DNA of 52,172 nt, from positions 1 to 52,172 of IMG/VR virus record IMGVR_UViG_3300035682_001872, one strand, 5' to 3'. How positions within the stretch are numbered: position 1 is the stretch's first letter; every line of letters starts with the position of its first letter. Source of the DNA: a virus. Shown piece by piece: positions 38,503 through 46,431 of the stretch. Position numbers and translations under genes: made by a program. The notes beneath the pieces are model-generated. The model was not told where the DNA came from and did no database searches. It saw only the letters and a program-made list of their open reading frames with translations.

Positions 38503-39582
38503 ATGACTATTGATTTAAAAAATGTTTTGATTTGGGATCCAGATCACACGTATGAATTGAATCTTGCTAATCGATTAGGTATTGAACTGTTTGGTAATGC
38601 AGAGATTGTAAGCGATATTGACCCCCAGCAAATTAAAAATGACCATAGAAAAAAAGTTGTTGTTAGGGATTGGTGGTCATGGGGCGGAGGAAACCAGCCT
38701 CCGCAGGATCTCAGTTGGGCCAATTTGCTTATTTGCTACACCAGCGAATTGATCATCGGTCCATGGGAATCGTATTATGACATGACTTCTGAGCACTTTA
38801 ATAATAAAAATTTGATTTGTGTTGCCAACGGGAGATTTGTAATGGATCATTACCCAGATGATTTGGTGTTTGATCATCTGGGACATTTTTTTTCAAAAAT
38901 AGTTGATGTATGTAAATATCAGTCTTGGGATCAGACCACAAGCAAACCCAAAATATTTGACGCTTTGCTGGGAATTGCAAAAGAGCACAGAATACTTGTA
39001 TATGAAAAATTAATCGAAGCGGATCTATTGAATCAAACTTTTCTCAACATACATGGCAGTGTAAACTACACCAGTCCAGATCTAATTGAATATGATGATC
39101 CAATAATCACTGAGGATGCCCGCAAAAACAGCATGCGGGGACTTCCTGGGTTGGCCAACGGCATTGGGGTAAGCCACAGTATTCCTTTTAAAATTTATCA
39201 AAACAGTTGGTATTCTATAGTGGCCGAAACCAATCCATGGTTTTCAAATTTTCTCTCAGAAAAAACAGCCAAACCGTTGTTTGAAAAAAAAATATTTGTA
39301 ATGTTTGGTCCACAAGGATCACTGGCACACTTACAAAGTATGGGCTATCAAACCTTTCATGGAATTATTGATGAAAGTTATGACCAAGAACCCGATCACA
39401 ATGCCCGGTGGTCTATGGCATTTGATCAAGTGATAAAATTATCTAAATCTAATCATGTAGACGTTTACAAAACAGCACAAACTGTGTTGGATTATAATCA
39501 CCAACATGTCTGCGACCATAAGTATCGATTAGAAAGATTAAAAGAATTCTTAAGCAAACACCTCATAAAGTTAAATGTTTAA
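38503..39582 (+). CDS. Glycosyltransferase-like protein, conserved in aquatic phages
   Basis: 359 aa. The N-terminal Rossmann-like half (KNVLIWDPDHTYELNLANR) is followed by a long middle and a C-terminal block with IVAETNPWFSNFLSEKTAKP, VMFGPQGSLAHLQSMGYQTF and IIDESYD. The SEKTxKP and GYQTF motifs resemble fucosyltransferase-like (GT10-type) transferases in phages. The acceptor and donor are unknown. It follows folE by 17 nt but is functionally closer to the glycan set. A weak terminator-like hairpin follows the stop. Confidence 0.62.
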   Translation: MTIDLKNVLIWDPDHTYELNLANRLGIELFGNAEIVSDIDPQQIKNDHRKKVVVRDWWSWGGGNQPPQDLSWANLLICYTSELIIGPWESYYDMTSEHFNNKNLICVANGRFVMDHYPDDLVFDHLGHFFSKIVDVCKYQSWDQTTSKPKIFDALLGIAKEHRILVYEKLIEADLLNQTFLNIHGSVNYTSPDLIEYDDPIITEDARKNSMRGLPGLANGIGVSHSIPFKIYQNSWYSIVAETNPWFSNFLSEKTAKPLFEKKIFVMFGPQGSLAHLQSMGYQTFHGIIDESYDQEPDHNARWSMAFDQVIKLSKSNHVDVYKTAQTVLDYNHQHVCDHKYRLERLKEFLSKHLIKLNV

Positions 39583-39586
39583 TTTT

Positions 39587-39610
39587 AAAAAGCACTGTAG
39601 CGGCCTTTTT
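39587..39610 (+). terminator. Possible intrinsic terminator
   Basis: AAAAAGC (39587-39593) pairs with GCCTTTTT (39603-39610) through one bulged C, ending in five T, just after the glycosyltransferase-like stop and before a new promoter. The loop is 9 nt. Weak but well placed. Confidence 0.32.
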
Positions 39611-39626
39611 CTGGCATTCATCCCGC

Positions 39627-39656
39627 TTTACAAATTCTGCAAGCCTATGCTATAAT
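39627..39656 (+). promoter_or_regulatory. Sigma70-like promoter before cupin/queD operon
   Basis: TTTACA (39627-39632), an 18-nt spacer and TATAAT (39651-39656), then an AGGAG Shine-Dalgarno before ATG 39676. Confidence 0.6.
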
Positions 39657-39675
39657 ATATCATAGGAGATCAATA

Positions 39676-40017
39676 ATGGCAAATCTGACAAACTACAACA
39701 TAGGTGGAGACATTGTCAAAGATGACGAAACCTATCAGATCATCGACAATCAACAGTTAAAAAACTTGACCTTGAGTCAAACACGATTGCATGCTCATCG
39801 GCAGACTCGTGGGCATAGACATGCTGGGCAAGAAGAAATATATTTCTTCATTGCTGGCACAGGACAGATGATTGTAGGCGACGAAGATTCCGATGCATTT
39901 GCAGTCACTACCGGGGACGTAGTAATCATTCCTGACGGTGCGTTTCATCGTGTCATCAACACCCACGAGATCGATCTCGTATTCAATTGTGTATTCGACG
40001 GATCAAGGAATCATTAA
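39676..40017 (+). CDS. Cupin-domain protein
   Basis: 113 aa single cupin. Motif 1 is GHRHAGQEEIYFFIAGTG (two His, one Glu metal ligands) and motif 2 is PDGAFHRVIN with the third His. Such small cupins act as sugar isomerases, epimerases or sensors; mannose-6-phosphate isomerase-like cupins are frequent in glycan clusters. It comes first in an operon with QueD and KdsA. No residue tells the substrate. It has a good Shine-Dalgarno (AGGAG). Confidence 0.82.
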   Translation: MANLTNYNIGGDIVKDDETYQIIDNQQLKNLTLSQTRLHAHRQTRGHRHAGQEEIYFFIAGTGQMIVGDEDSDAFAVTTGDVVIIPDGAFHRVINTHEIDLVFNCVFDGSRNH

Positions 40018-40019
40018 TC

Positions 40020-40505
40020 ATGTCAAATAAAAAATTCTTTTCAACAAAAACTTACAGACAAATTGGTCCTGTCGCTTATCGTCAATGGCGTGCTGACAGT
40101 CATTGCAACTTAATTCACGGATATGCCATGAGCTTTCACTTTGAGTTCGAAGCCGACACACTAGATGCTCGTAACTGGGTGACTGACTTTGGTGGATTAA
40201 GAGAACTAAAAGACAAACTAGAAGAATGGTTTGACCATACTTTGCTAGTGGCACAGGATGATCCACAACGTGAACACTTGCTGAACCTAGGAAAGCTGGG
40301 CTTGGCCAAGATTACCGAAGTTGAACGTACTGGATGCGAAGGACTAGCAGATTTCTTGTATGAATATATCAATACCATTTATTTGCCCAATTGCGGTGCA
40401 GAAGAAGCCAAACGAGTTTGGTGCTGCCGAGTAGAAGTTCGAGAAACTGACAGCAATATGGCTGGACGGTCAGGACATAGGGAAGACAACGAGTTTGCGG
40501 ATTAA
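40020..40505 (+). CDS. queD: 6-carboxytetrahydropterin synthase (QueD-like)
   Basis: 161 aa from ATG 40020. SHCNLIHGYAMSFHF gives H28, catalytic-type C29 and H33; the usual third zinc His of HGH is Tyr (Y35). WVTDFGGLRELK is the family motif, and DHTLL holds the next conserved His. The enzyme converts dihydroneopterin triphosphate to carboxytetrahydropterin, step two of 7-deazaguanine synthesis. FolE upstream and QueE downstream support this role over tetrahydrobiopterin synthesis. Loss of a ligand may mean another residue, such as a nearby His, binds zinc. Confidence 0.88.
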   Translation: MSNKKFFSTKTYRQIGPVAYRQWRADSHCNLIHGYAMSFHFEFEADTLDARNWVTDFGGLRELKDKLEEWFDHTLLVAQDDPQREHLLNLGKLGLAKITEVERTGCEGLADFLYEYINTIYLPNCGAEEAKRVWCCRVEVRETDSNMAGRSGHREDNEFAD

Positions 40506-40508
40506 TCA

Positions 40509-41345
40509 ATGAAAACGATCCAGATCAATCGCATGACCATTGGCGGCGACAGCCCCCTGGTTCTCATTGCTGGTCCGTGCCAAATCGAAAGCGAAACACA
40601 TGCTCAACACATGGCAGGATCAATTCTTGATATCACTCGCAAATTAGGTATTCCTCTTATTTACAAAAGTAGCTTTGACAAGGCCAATAGAAGTAGTGCT
40701 GTCACACCCCGTGGTGTCGGTATAGATGAGGGTTTGAAAATTCTCAACGGTATCAAGCATCGTTACGGTATTCCAGTATTGACCGACATTCACGAAAGCT
40801 ATCAAGCTCAAGTGTGCGCCGATGCTGGCGTCGATGTGTTGCAAATTCCAGCATTTCTTTGTCGTCAGACTGATCTGTTGATAGCAGCCGGTCGGACTGG
40901 GTGTGTGATCAATGTAAAGAAAGGACAATTTTTAGCACCGCATGACATGAAAAATGTTGCTGAAAAAATTGCTTCTACTGGTAATGAAAGAATTATGTTA
41001 TGTGAAAGAGGATATACTCATGGATATAATAATTTGGTTGTGGATATGCGTAGCTTACCCATTATGGCTGATACTGGGTATCCCGTGGTTTATGACGCTA
41101 CACATAGTGTCCAACAGCCTGGAGCATTTGGCTCAAGCTCAGGCGGCGATCGACGGATGGCCGCCCCATTGGCCCGGGCGGCAATAGCAACCGGATCAGT
41201 AGCGGCAGTGTTTATCGAAACACATGAAGATCCCGATTCAGCACCCAGCGATGGTCCCAACATGGTGCCGCTACCGGACCTAGAACGCTTGATAACACAG
41301 CTAAATTTTTTACATCAAAATGTCCAACAATATCTCGAAGATTAG
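40509..41345 (+). CDS. kdsA: 3-deoxy-8-phosphooctulonate synthase (KDO8P synthase)
   Basis: 278 aa, full length. IAGPCQIES (C24), KSSFDKANRSS, IPAFLCRQTDLL, NVKKGQFLAP and GYNNLVVDMR are the KdsA signature blocks, including residues for phosphoenolpyruvate and arabinose-5-phosphate binding. The Cys in AGPC, where E. coli has Asn in GGMNVLES, puts it in the metal-dependent class. It makes KDO-8-phosphate, the precursor of the inner-core sugar of lipopolysaccharide. A phage copy suggests remodelling or support of host outer membrane or of a virion glycan. The stop overlaps the next gene. Confidence 0.95.
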   Translation: MKTIQINRMTIGGDSPLVLIAGPCQIESETHAQHMAGSILDITRKLGIPLIYKSSFDKANRSSAVTPRGVGIDEGLKILNGIKHRYGIPVLTDIHESYQAQVCADAGVDVLQIPAFLCRQTDLLIAAGRTGCVINVKKGQFLAPHDMKNVAEKIASTGNERIMLCERGYTHGYNNLVVDMRSLPIMADTGYPVVYDATHSVQQPGAFGSSSGGDRRMAAPLARAAIATGSVAAVFIETHEDPDSAPSDGPNMVPLPDLERLITQLNFLHQNVQQYLED

Positions 41346-42135
41346 TATACTGTTGCCTACTCGAGGCCGCACTGAACAATTAGATCGCAGCGTTTCTAGT
41401 CTAATTGATTCGGCCGATGATCCTGCAGCACTTGAATGGTTGTTTGCATTCGACAGCGACGATGCCGACAGCTATACCTGGTTTGCCAAACATGTGTTAC
41501 CTAAAATAAAATCCTCTGATGCACTGTATACCTGTTTGCAATTTGAACCAGTGGGATACGAAAACTTACATTTCTATATCAATGCATTGGCCAAAAAAGC
41601 CACAGGTAGTTGGTTTGTATTTTGGAACGATGATGCTGTGATGAATACTGCAGGCTGGGACACGGTGATCAACAGCCACAACGGACGATTTTGTTTGCAG
41701 GCCTTTAATACGCATAATTTTCATCCTTACAGTATTTTTCCCATAGTACCAAGAACCTGGTTTGAGATAATTGGTCACTTGAGTCAGCACCAGTTGACTG
41801 ATGCTTGGCTAAGTCAGATTGCCTGGCTACTAGACATTGTGGTCAAAATCGATGTCAATGTTGAACACGAACGTTTTGATCTAAGTGGAAAAAACAACGA
41901 CAACACATTTAAACGTAGGCAAATTTTCGAAGGCAACCCAGATGATCCAAGAGATTTCAATTACATTACGCATCGTCGGGCTCGTGTTGAAGAAACCGTT
42001 AAACTGGCAGAATATCTCAAGCAACAGGGATATGAGTTAACACACTGGCAAGGTATACAGAATAAAACCAATGGACCATGGGATAAAATGATGGCAGCCG
42101 ATGTTAATGGCCACTTGAAGCAGTACCAAACATGA
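41320..42135 (+). CDS. Family 2-like glycosyltransferase
   Basis: 271 aa. The N-terminal ISILLPTRGRTEQLDRSVSS and WLFAFDSDD fit the GT2 nucleotide-binding half, and FVFWNDDAVMN is the metal-binding motif (NDD in place of DxD). WFEIIGHLSQ and the following helix cover the acceptor side. The C-terminus is a helical tail (VKLAEYLKQQGYELT). It starts within kdsA and ends inside the next start, so a glycan operon is clear. Sugar identity unknown. Confidence 0.8.
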   Translation: MSNNISKISILLPTRGRTEQLDRSVSSLIDSADDPAALEWLFAFDSDDADSYTWFAKHVLPKIKSSDALYTCLQFEPVGYENLHFYINALAKKATGSWFVFWNDDAVMNTAGWDTVINSHNGRFCLQAFNTHNFHPYSIFPIVPRTWFEIIGHLSQHQLTDAWLSQIAWLLDIVVKIDVNVEHERFDLSGKNNDNTFKRRQIFEGNPDDPRDFNYITHRRARVEETVKLAEYLKQQGYELTHWQGIQNKTNGPWDKMMAADVNGHLKQYQT

Positions 42136-42848
42136 TCGTGCATATAATTCAAACTCGTCATGGCAAAATGGCTATTCGTTATCCACAAGATTTTATCAGT
42201 CAAGCCCTGTTATCAAAAGGCGAGTATGAATGGTACGTAGTTGATCTAGTGGTCGAACAGGCACGACTACGAGGACCTGGCGTAATTTTAGATATAGGAT
42301 CCAACATGGGTACAGTGTGTTTGCCAGTTGCACAGCAATTACCCAACTACACGGTTGCAGCATTTGAGCCGCTGCCGGCTATGCAAGAAATATTGTTGCA
42401 AAATATTCAACTGAATAACATTACTAATATTCAAACATACAACCATGCACTGGGCGATTCGTACGGAGTTATGCAAATACAGGAACCGCTGTACGACCAA
42501 GCTGCAAACATTGGTGCTTTCAGTCTCAATCCTGCTGTGTGGGGAAACAGTGATATTAGTGTAGGGCACGGTAAAGAAATCACGATAGAAATAAAACCAT
42601 TGGATTCTATGATATTTTATGATCCCATCTGTTGTATCAAATTGGATGTAGAAGGGTACGAGTTGTCGGTTTTAAAAGGGGCTGTTGAAACCTTGCGTGT
42701 GCATGATTTTCCTCCCATCATCTATGAACGATGGAGTTATAATACTTGGTGGAACAACGAAGCCAAACTGTTGCAAGATTGGCTTGTTGAACTTGGCTAT
42801 CAAGTTCAGCATCATAATGACACTGCTATAGCTGTATATAAACAATGA
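42132..42848 (+). CDS. FkbM-family methyltransferase
   Basis: 238 aa. The SAM motif I is ILDIGSNMGTVC near residues 52-63, then VAAFEPLPAMQEIL for strand 2, and IKLDVEGYELSVLKGA, the hallmark of FkbM proteins. FkbM enzymes usually O-methylate sugars or polyketides. Its location between two glycosyltransferases strongly suggests methylation of a glycan. The start overlaps the previous stop (ATGA), and the last codons overlap the next gene. Confidence 0.88.
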   Translation: MIVHIIQTRHGKMAIRYPQDFISQALLSKGEYEWYVVDLVVEQARLRGPGVILDIGSNMGTVCLPVAQQLPNYTVAAFEPLPAMQEILLQNIQLNNITNIQTYNHALGDSYGVMQIQEPLYDQAANIGAFSLNPAVWGNSDISVGHGKEITIEIKPLDSMIFYDPICCIKLDVEGYELSVLKGAVETLRVHDFPPIIYERWSYNTWWNNEAKLLQDWLVELGYQVQHHNDTAIAVYKQ

Positions 42849-43570
42849 AAAATTATCTAATCAAAAGTCTTTATCATATAAAAAACAAAAACTGGCAAGT
42901 GCTGGATCGTAGTTACGAAGTTGATCTGCATGAAAACTATCTACAAATGCACGACATCAGTTGTGCCAGTTTTGATCAGTATTTGCAAGGCGACTGGGAA
43001 TTGAAATTTATCACAGGTGAATTTGAGAATATCAATCAGGCATTCGAATATACCCATTGGATGATTTCTAAATATTGGCATCAAGGAAATTGCAACATAC
43101 TGTACACCGATCCTGACACAGTGTGTCAAAAACCAACAGATATATTCAATAAGTTTGACAAATTCATGATGTTCAATTATACTGAACCTAGGACATTCGA
43201 TCAACCCAATCCATATGGTTGTTATTTTGAAAATTTTTTCAACGCTGGCGTGAGATATTTTCCAGCCGTAATGGATCGAAAATTATGGGGGCTGGGTAAT
43301 ACCTTGGCTACAAAGTGGGATCATTCAACTTATGATACGGAACAGCTTATTTTAAATGCCATGCTATGGCGACAAAAGGTTACATTAGAACAGGTCCTAC
43401 ATCCTGAAATTGCATACCAGGCTCCAAGACTGCCTTTTATATCTCAACAGGCTCAAGACGAATGGAATGGAATTGCTATGTCCCAAGCGCATATTGTTCA
43501 CGTCCACGGCAGCAGAAACAGTGCTATTAAATTAAATCTTATGAAAGAAATTAGAGAGGCAACTAAATGA
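42845..43570 (+). CDS. Glycosyltransferase-like, GT-A type
   Basis: 241 aa. NILYTDPDTVCQKP (DPD, a DxD metal site) near residues 84-97, then FENFFNAGVRYFP and a C-terminal IVHVHGSRN with a His for metal or substrate. This order resembles GT8/GT34-type enzymes. There is no signal peptide, so it is cytoplasmic. The preceding FkbM and following phosphoribosyltransferase are coupled by 4-nt overlaps. Donor unknown. Confidence 0.68.
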   Translation: MKNYLIKSLYHIKNKNWQVLDRSYEVDLHENYLQMHDISCASFDQYLQGDWELKFITGEFENINQAFEYTHWMISKYWHQGNCNILYTDPDTVCQKPTDIFNKFDKFMMFNYTEPRTFDQPNPYGCYFENFFNAGVRYFPAVMDRKLWGLGNTLATKWDHSTYDTEQLILNAMLWRQKVTLEQVLHPEIAYQAPRLPFISQQAQDEWNGIAMSQAHIVHVHGSRNSAIKLNLMKEIREATK

Positions 43571-44100
43571 AAAAAGTATATGTAAGCTGGCACGATGTAC
43601 AGCAACAGGTGCAGGAACTAATTCGACAAATGTGTTTGGACAAATGGACACCAGACTATGTAGTGGGTATCACACGAGGTGGCTTAACACCGGCCAACTT
43701 GATCAGTCAGTACCTTGATTGTCCTATGGAAACACTGAAAGTCAGACTACGTGACGGTGCTGCCGACGAATGCGAAAGCAACTTTTGGATGGCCGAAGAT
43801 GCGTTCAACGGCAAAAACATTTTGATTGTAGATGATATCAATGATTCGGGAACCACATTAAACTGGATCAAACGAGATTGGGAAGGCAACTGCTTTGAAC
43901 ATGACGAACAATGGGACTTTGTTTGGGGTAAGAGTACTCGTGTAGCCACTCTATACGACAATCAAGCAAGTCAAAGCCAATTGGTTCCGTCTTACGCTGC
44001 TGAAACCATCAACAAACTAGATGATCCGCAATGGATTGTTTTCCCTTGGGAAGAATGGTGGTGGCACCGGAATTCTGATGGAAGTCACCACGCAGGTTGA
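43567..44100 (+). CDS. Phosphoribosyltransferase
   Basis: 177 aa. The PRPP loop is NILIVDDINDSGTT near residues 80-93, matching the acidic DD...SGTT motif of type I phosphoribosyltransferases. VVGITRGGLTPANLI is the first conserved loop. They salvage purine or pyrimidine bases; the fold is closest to hypoxanthine or xanthine enzymes of phages. It could supply or recycle bases for modified nucleotides, but this is not shown. The Trp-rich C-terminus (FPWEEWWWHRN) is unusual. The next promoter overlaps its last codons. Confidence 0.85.
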   Translation: MKKVYVSWHDVQQQVQELIRQMCLDKWTPDYVVGITRGGLTPANLISQYLDCPMETLKVRLRDGAADECESNFWMAEDAFNGKNILIVDDINDSGTTLNWIKRDWEGNCFEHDEQWDFVWGKSTRVATLYDNQASQSQLVPSYAAETINKLDDPQWIVFPWEEWWWHRNSDGSHHAG

Positions 44101-44125
44101 CACTGACCTAAATAAACAGTACAAT
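44097..44125 (+). promoter_or_regulatory. Sigma70-like promoter with CTAAATAA spacer element before queE
   Basis: TTGACA (44097-44102), a 17-nt spacer and TACAAT (44120-44125). CTAAATAA (44108-44115) sits five nt after the -35 box, as before folE. Two deazaguanine genes thus share one promoter design, suggesting joint control. Confidence 0.7.
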
Positions 44126-44150
44126 TAATCAATAACTCAGCGGATATACC

Positions 44151-45035
44151 ATGGAAAAAATACACTACACAGAAATCTTTTACAGTTTACAAGGCGAAGG
44201 ACGCTGGGCTGGAGTGCCCAGCGTGTTCTTTAGAACATACGGATGTAACTTTCGCTGCAAGAAGTTTGGGCGTGATCGCAACGAAGAGATTGCAGGAGCC
44301 AACCCAGAAGTAGCAGTGGTTATAGAAAATCTCAGTCAATACAAAAGCTTTAAGGATCTACCATTGGTATCAACCGGATGCGATTCGTATGCTTCGATCT
44401 ATCCTGAATTCAAGAAATTCAGCAATCATAAAAACGTAGACGAAATCATTGACGAGATGCACGGAATGATTCCTGGCAATCAATGGGCATGGAGTAGAAC
44501 CAGTGACGACATACACCTGGTCATAACAGGCGGAGAACCCTTGTTGGCTTATCAACAACTGTATCCAGAAATGATTGAAAAATGTCGAGGCCACGGGCTA
44601 CGCAATGTCACCATTGAAACCAACGGTACTCAAGAATTGTATCCCGAAGTTCACGAATATCTGTTTCAAGAGTTTACACGATTTGGCAGAGACCGCGACA
44701 ATCTAACTTTCAGTGTGTCAGCCAAGCTGCCCAGTTCCGGTGAGAAATGGACAGATGCCATCAAGCCTGCAATTGTTAAAAGCTATCAAGACATTGGAGT
44801 GACTTACTTGAAGTTTGTGGTTGCCACTAGAGAAGATCTCAACGATGTGGATCGTGCAGTGGCTCTTTATCGCGAGGCTGGATTCTCGGGTCCTGTGTAC
44901 TTGATGCCCATTGGCGGTGTTGCTGACGTCTACAACGTCAACACACAGCAGGTAGCAAACATGTCCATGGAGCGAGGATATCGTTACAGCCCAAGATTGC
45001 AGGTAGACTTGTGGCGTAATGCTTGGGGTACTTGA
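44151..45035 (+). CDS. queE: 7-carboxy-7-deazaguanine synthase (QueE-like radical SAM)
   Basis: 294 aa. YSLQGEG near residue 11 and the GVPSVFFRTYGCNFRC block are QueE-typical. The cluster cysteines are C32 and C36, but the usual third (CxxC) is replaced by KKF; C77 in VSTGCDSYAS may supply it, as recalled for other phage QueE proteins. VITGGEPLL is the SAM GGE motif, and TIETNGT a conserved strand. It rearranges carboxytetrahydropterin to 7-carboxy-7-deazaguanine. No QueC is seen to carry it to preQ0, so the host may do so, or the acid form may be used. Confidence 0.9.
   Translation: MEKIHYTEIFYSLQGEGRWAGVPSVFFRTYGCNFRCKKFGRDRNEEIAGANPEVAVVIENLSQYKSFKDLPLVSTGCDSYASIYPEFKKFSNHKNVDEIIDEMHGMIPGNQWAWSRTSDDIHLVITGGEPLLAYQQLYPEMIEKCRGHGLRNVTIETNGTQELYPEVHEYLFQEFTRFGRDRDNLTFSVSAKLPSSGEKWTDAIKPAIVKSYQDIGVTYLKFVVATREDLNDVDRAVALYREAGFSGPVYLMPIGGVADVYNVNTQQVANMSMERGYRYSPRLQVDLWRNAWGT
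44201..44224 (+). repeat. 8-bp inverted repeat near the queE 5' end
   Basis: ACGCTGGG (44201-44208), an 8-nt loop CTGGAGTG and CCCAGCGT (44217-44224), about 50 nt inside queE. Stable on RNA. It could tune translation, or be a result of the RWAGVPSVF codons. Confidence 0.55.
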
Positions 45036-45038
45036 TCA

Positions 45039-45506
45039 GTGAGTGACAACAGCGCAAAAGGTCGCAACAGTTTCGATGTCAATGTTGGTAATGTAGTTGT
45101 GCCTTTTTTTAACCGCAATGTCACTCCTTATCCTACAGAAGCTGGTGCACCTGCATTTGATCTAGTTCCTGTTACTAGACAAAAAGACATCATGCTGAAT
45201 GTTGCTCGCATGCATGCCGAGCAAGAATATAATCGCATCATGGAGTTGGTATCAGTACTACAAAAGCAAGCTGATGAAATCAAACGCAGGCTTGACCTGA
45301 CTGACATGGTGCATGCTGCCCGATACGATTTTCAAATTGCACACGGACAGGTCTATTGGTTAGTGCAGGATCATAGACAAAATGAAATCATATTGTGCGG
45401 CATGGGACCTGACGGTTGGTCGGCAGATCCACCTGCATGGTATGAATACATTGTGGCAGTCAAGTGGTTGGGTGACCACACATGGATAGAAGTAAAGGAC
45501 AAATGA
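45039..45506 (+). CDS. DUF2452-like protein
   Basis: 155 aa with a GTG start 3 nt after the queE stop. The N-terminal FDVNVGNVVVPFFNRNV then APAFDLVPVTRQKD matches the style of DUF2452, followed by a helix (YNRIMELVSVLQKQADEIK) and a beta end with YWLVQDH and GMGPDGW. The family is known in bacteria and phages without defined function. Coupling to queE may be only positional. Confidence 0.6.
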   Translation: MSDNSAKGRNSFDVNVGNVVVPFFNRNVTPYPTEAGAPAFDLVPVTRQKDIMLNVARMHAEQEYNRIMELVSVLQKQADEIKRRLDLTDMVHAARYDFQIAHGQVYWLVQDHRQNEIILCGMGPDGWSADPPAWYEYIVAVKWLGDHTWIEVKDK

Positions 45507-45507
45507 T

Positions 45508-45918
45508 ATGTTTGACAAATTAAAAAGTTTTTTTAAATCGCCGGAACCACTAACGCCAATTCCGGCTGAAGCTGTCAAGGCAGCTAAGAAAGAACGCACT
45601 AAAAAAGTGGAGCCACAAAAGTCAGAAAAAGACTTGGCTACTGAACGTGGGGAACCTTACGTTGCTATTCTCGGCATGGATGTAGATCCTGAAAATATCC
45701 ATCAAGGTGCCTTTGAATTGGATTGGAACGAAAAGTTTGTGGCCAATTTGATCCGTGCAGGATATGTAGGGAAGACCGATGCTGATGTAGTAGATCAATG
45801 GTTCCAGAACGTTTGTCGTCACGTTGTTATGGAAACCTGGGAACAAGAGCAGGCCATGAACCCTACTAGATTCACACGCAGCAGAGACATTGGAAATGGA
45901 CGCACGGAAGTATCGTGA
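45508..45918 (+). CDS. Conserved hypothetical protein
   Basis: 136 aa. A basic N-terminal half (KSFFKSPEPL; AKKERTKKVEP) leads to a folded part with YVAILGMDVDPENIHQGAFE, then ELDWNEKFVANLIRAGYVG and VVDQWFQNVCRHVV. This second half is widely seen in T4-like aquatic phages. It is soluble. No function recognised. A 39-nt AT-rich gap follows. Confidence 0.7.
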   Translation: MFDKLKSFFKSPEPLTPIPAEAVKAAKKERTKKVEPQKSEKDLATERGEPYVAILGMDVDPENIHQGAFELDWNEKFVANLIRAGYVGKTDADVVDQWFQNVCRHVVMETWEQEQAMNPTRFTRSRDIGNGRTEVS

Positions 45919-45957
45919 TCAAAAACTGTAGTTCAAACTTCTAACCCTAAAACTAAA

Positions 45958-46431
45958 ATGATATTCAACAAAATTAAAGAACTAAAACAGCAGGGACTGA
46001 GGATCGGTATCACTTTCAGTACATTTGATTTGCTACATGCTGGACACATTGCTATGTTGGCCGAAGCTAAAAATCACTGTGATTACTTGATTGCTGGCTT
46101 GCAAACTGATCCCACAATTGATCGACCTGACACAAAGAATCCTCCAGTGCAGAGCATAGTGGAACGACAGATACAGTTGTCGGCCACTAGATTTGTAGAC
46201 GAAATAGTGATATACCAAACCGAGCAGGACTTGGTAGACTTGCTGTTGATCTTGCCAGTGGATGTCAGAATCTTGGGTGTAGAATATGCCGACAAAGAAT
46301 TTACAGGTGCACACGAATGCTACGCCCGCGGAATCGAATTGATCTTCAACAAACGTGATCATTCATTCAGCAGCAGTAGCCTTCGCAAACGTGTAGTGCA
46401 GGCCGAGCTTGAAAAAGATCTAAAAAAATGA
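45958..46431 (+). CDS. Cytidylyltransferase-like (TagD/RfaE type)
   Basis: 157 aa. TFSTFDLLHAGH gives the HxGH motif, and SSSSLRKRV at the C-terminal end gives the second nucleotide-binding motif. The size is close to glycerol-3-phosphate cytidylyltransferase and the ADP-heptose or CDP-sugar transferase domains. It would activate a sugar or polyol phosphate with CTP or ATP. It fits the glycan set (KdsA, transferases). Substrate not readable. The stop overlaps the next gene (ATGA). Confidence 0.8.
   Translation: MIFNKIKELKQQGLRIGITFSTFDLLHAGHIAMLAEAKNHCDYLIAGLQTDPTIDRPDTKNPPVQSIVERQIQLSATRFVDEIVIYQTEQDLVDLLLILPVDVRILGVEYADKEFTGAHECYARGIELIFNKRDHSFSSSSLRKRVVQAELEKDLKK

Noticed and set aside
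43567-44100. QueC candidate
   Set aside because: The VDDINDSGTT loop is that of a phosphoribosyltransferase; the SGGxDS motif and Cys zinc site of QueC are absent.
44201-44224. Riboswitch (preQ1-type) near queE
   Set aside because: The stem is inside the coding sequence and shows none of the preQ1 loop or A-rich tail features; kept only as a simple inverted repeat.
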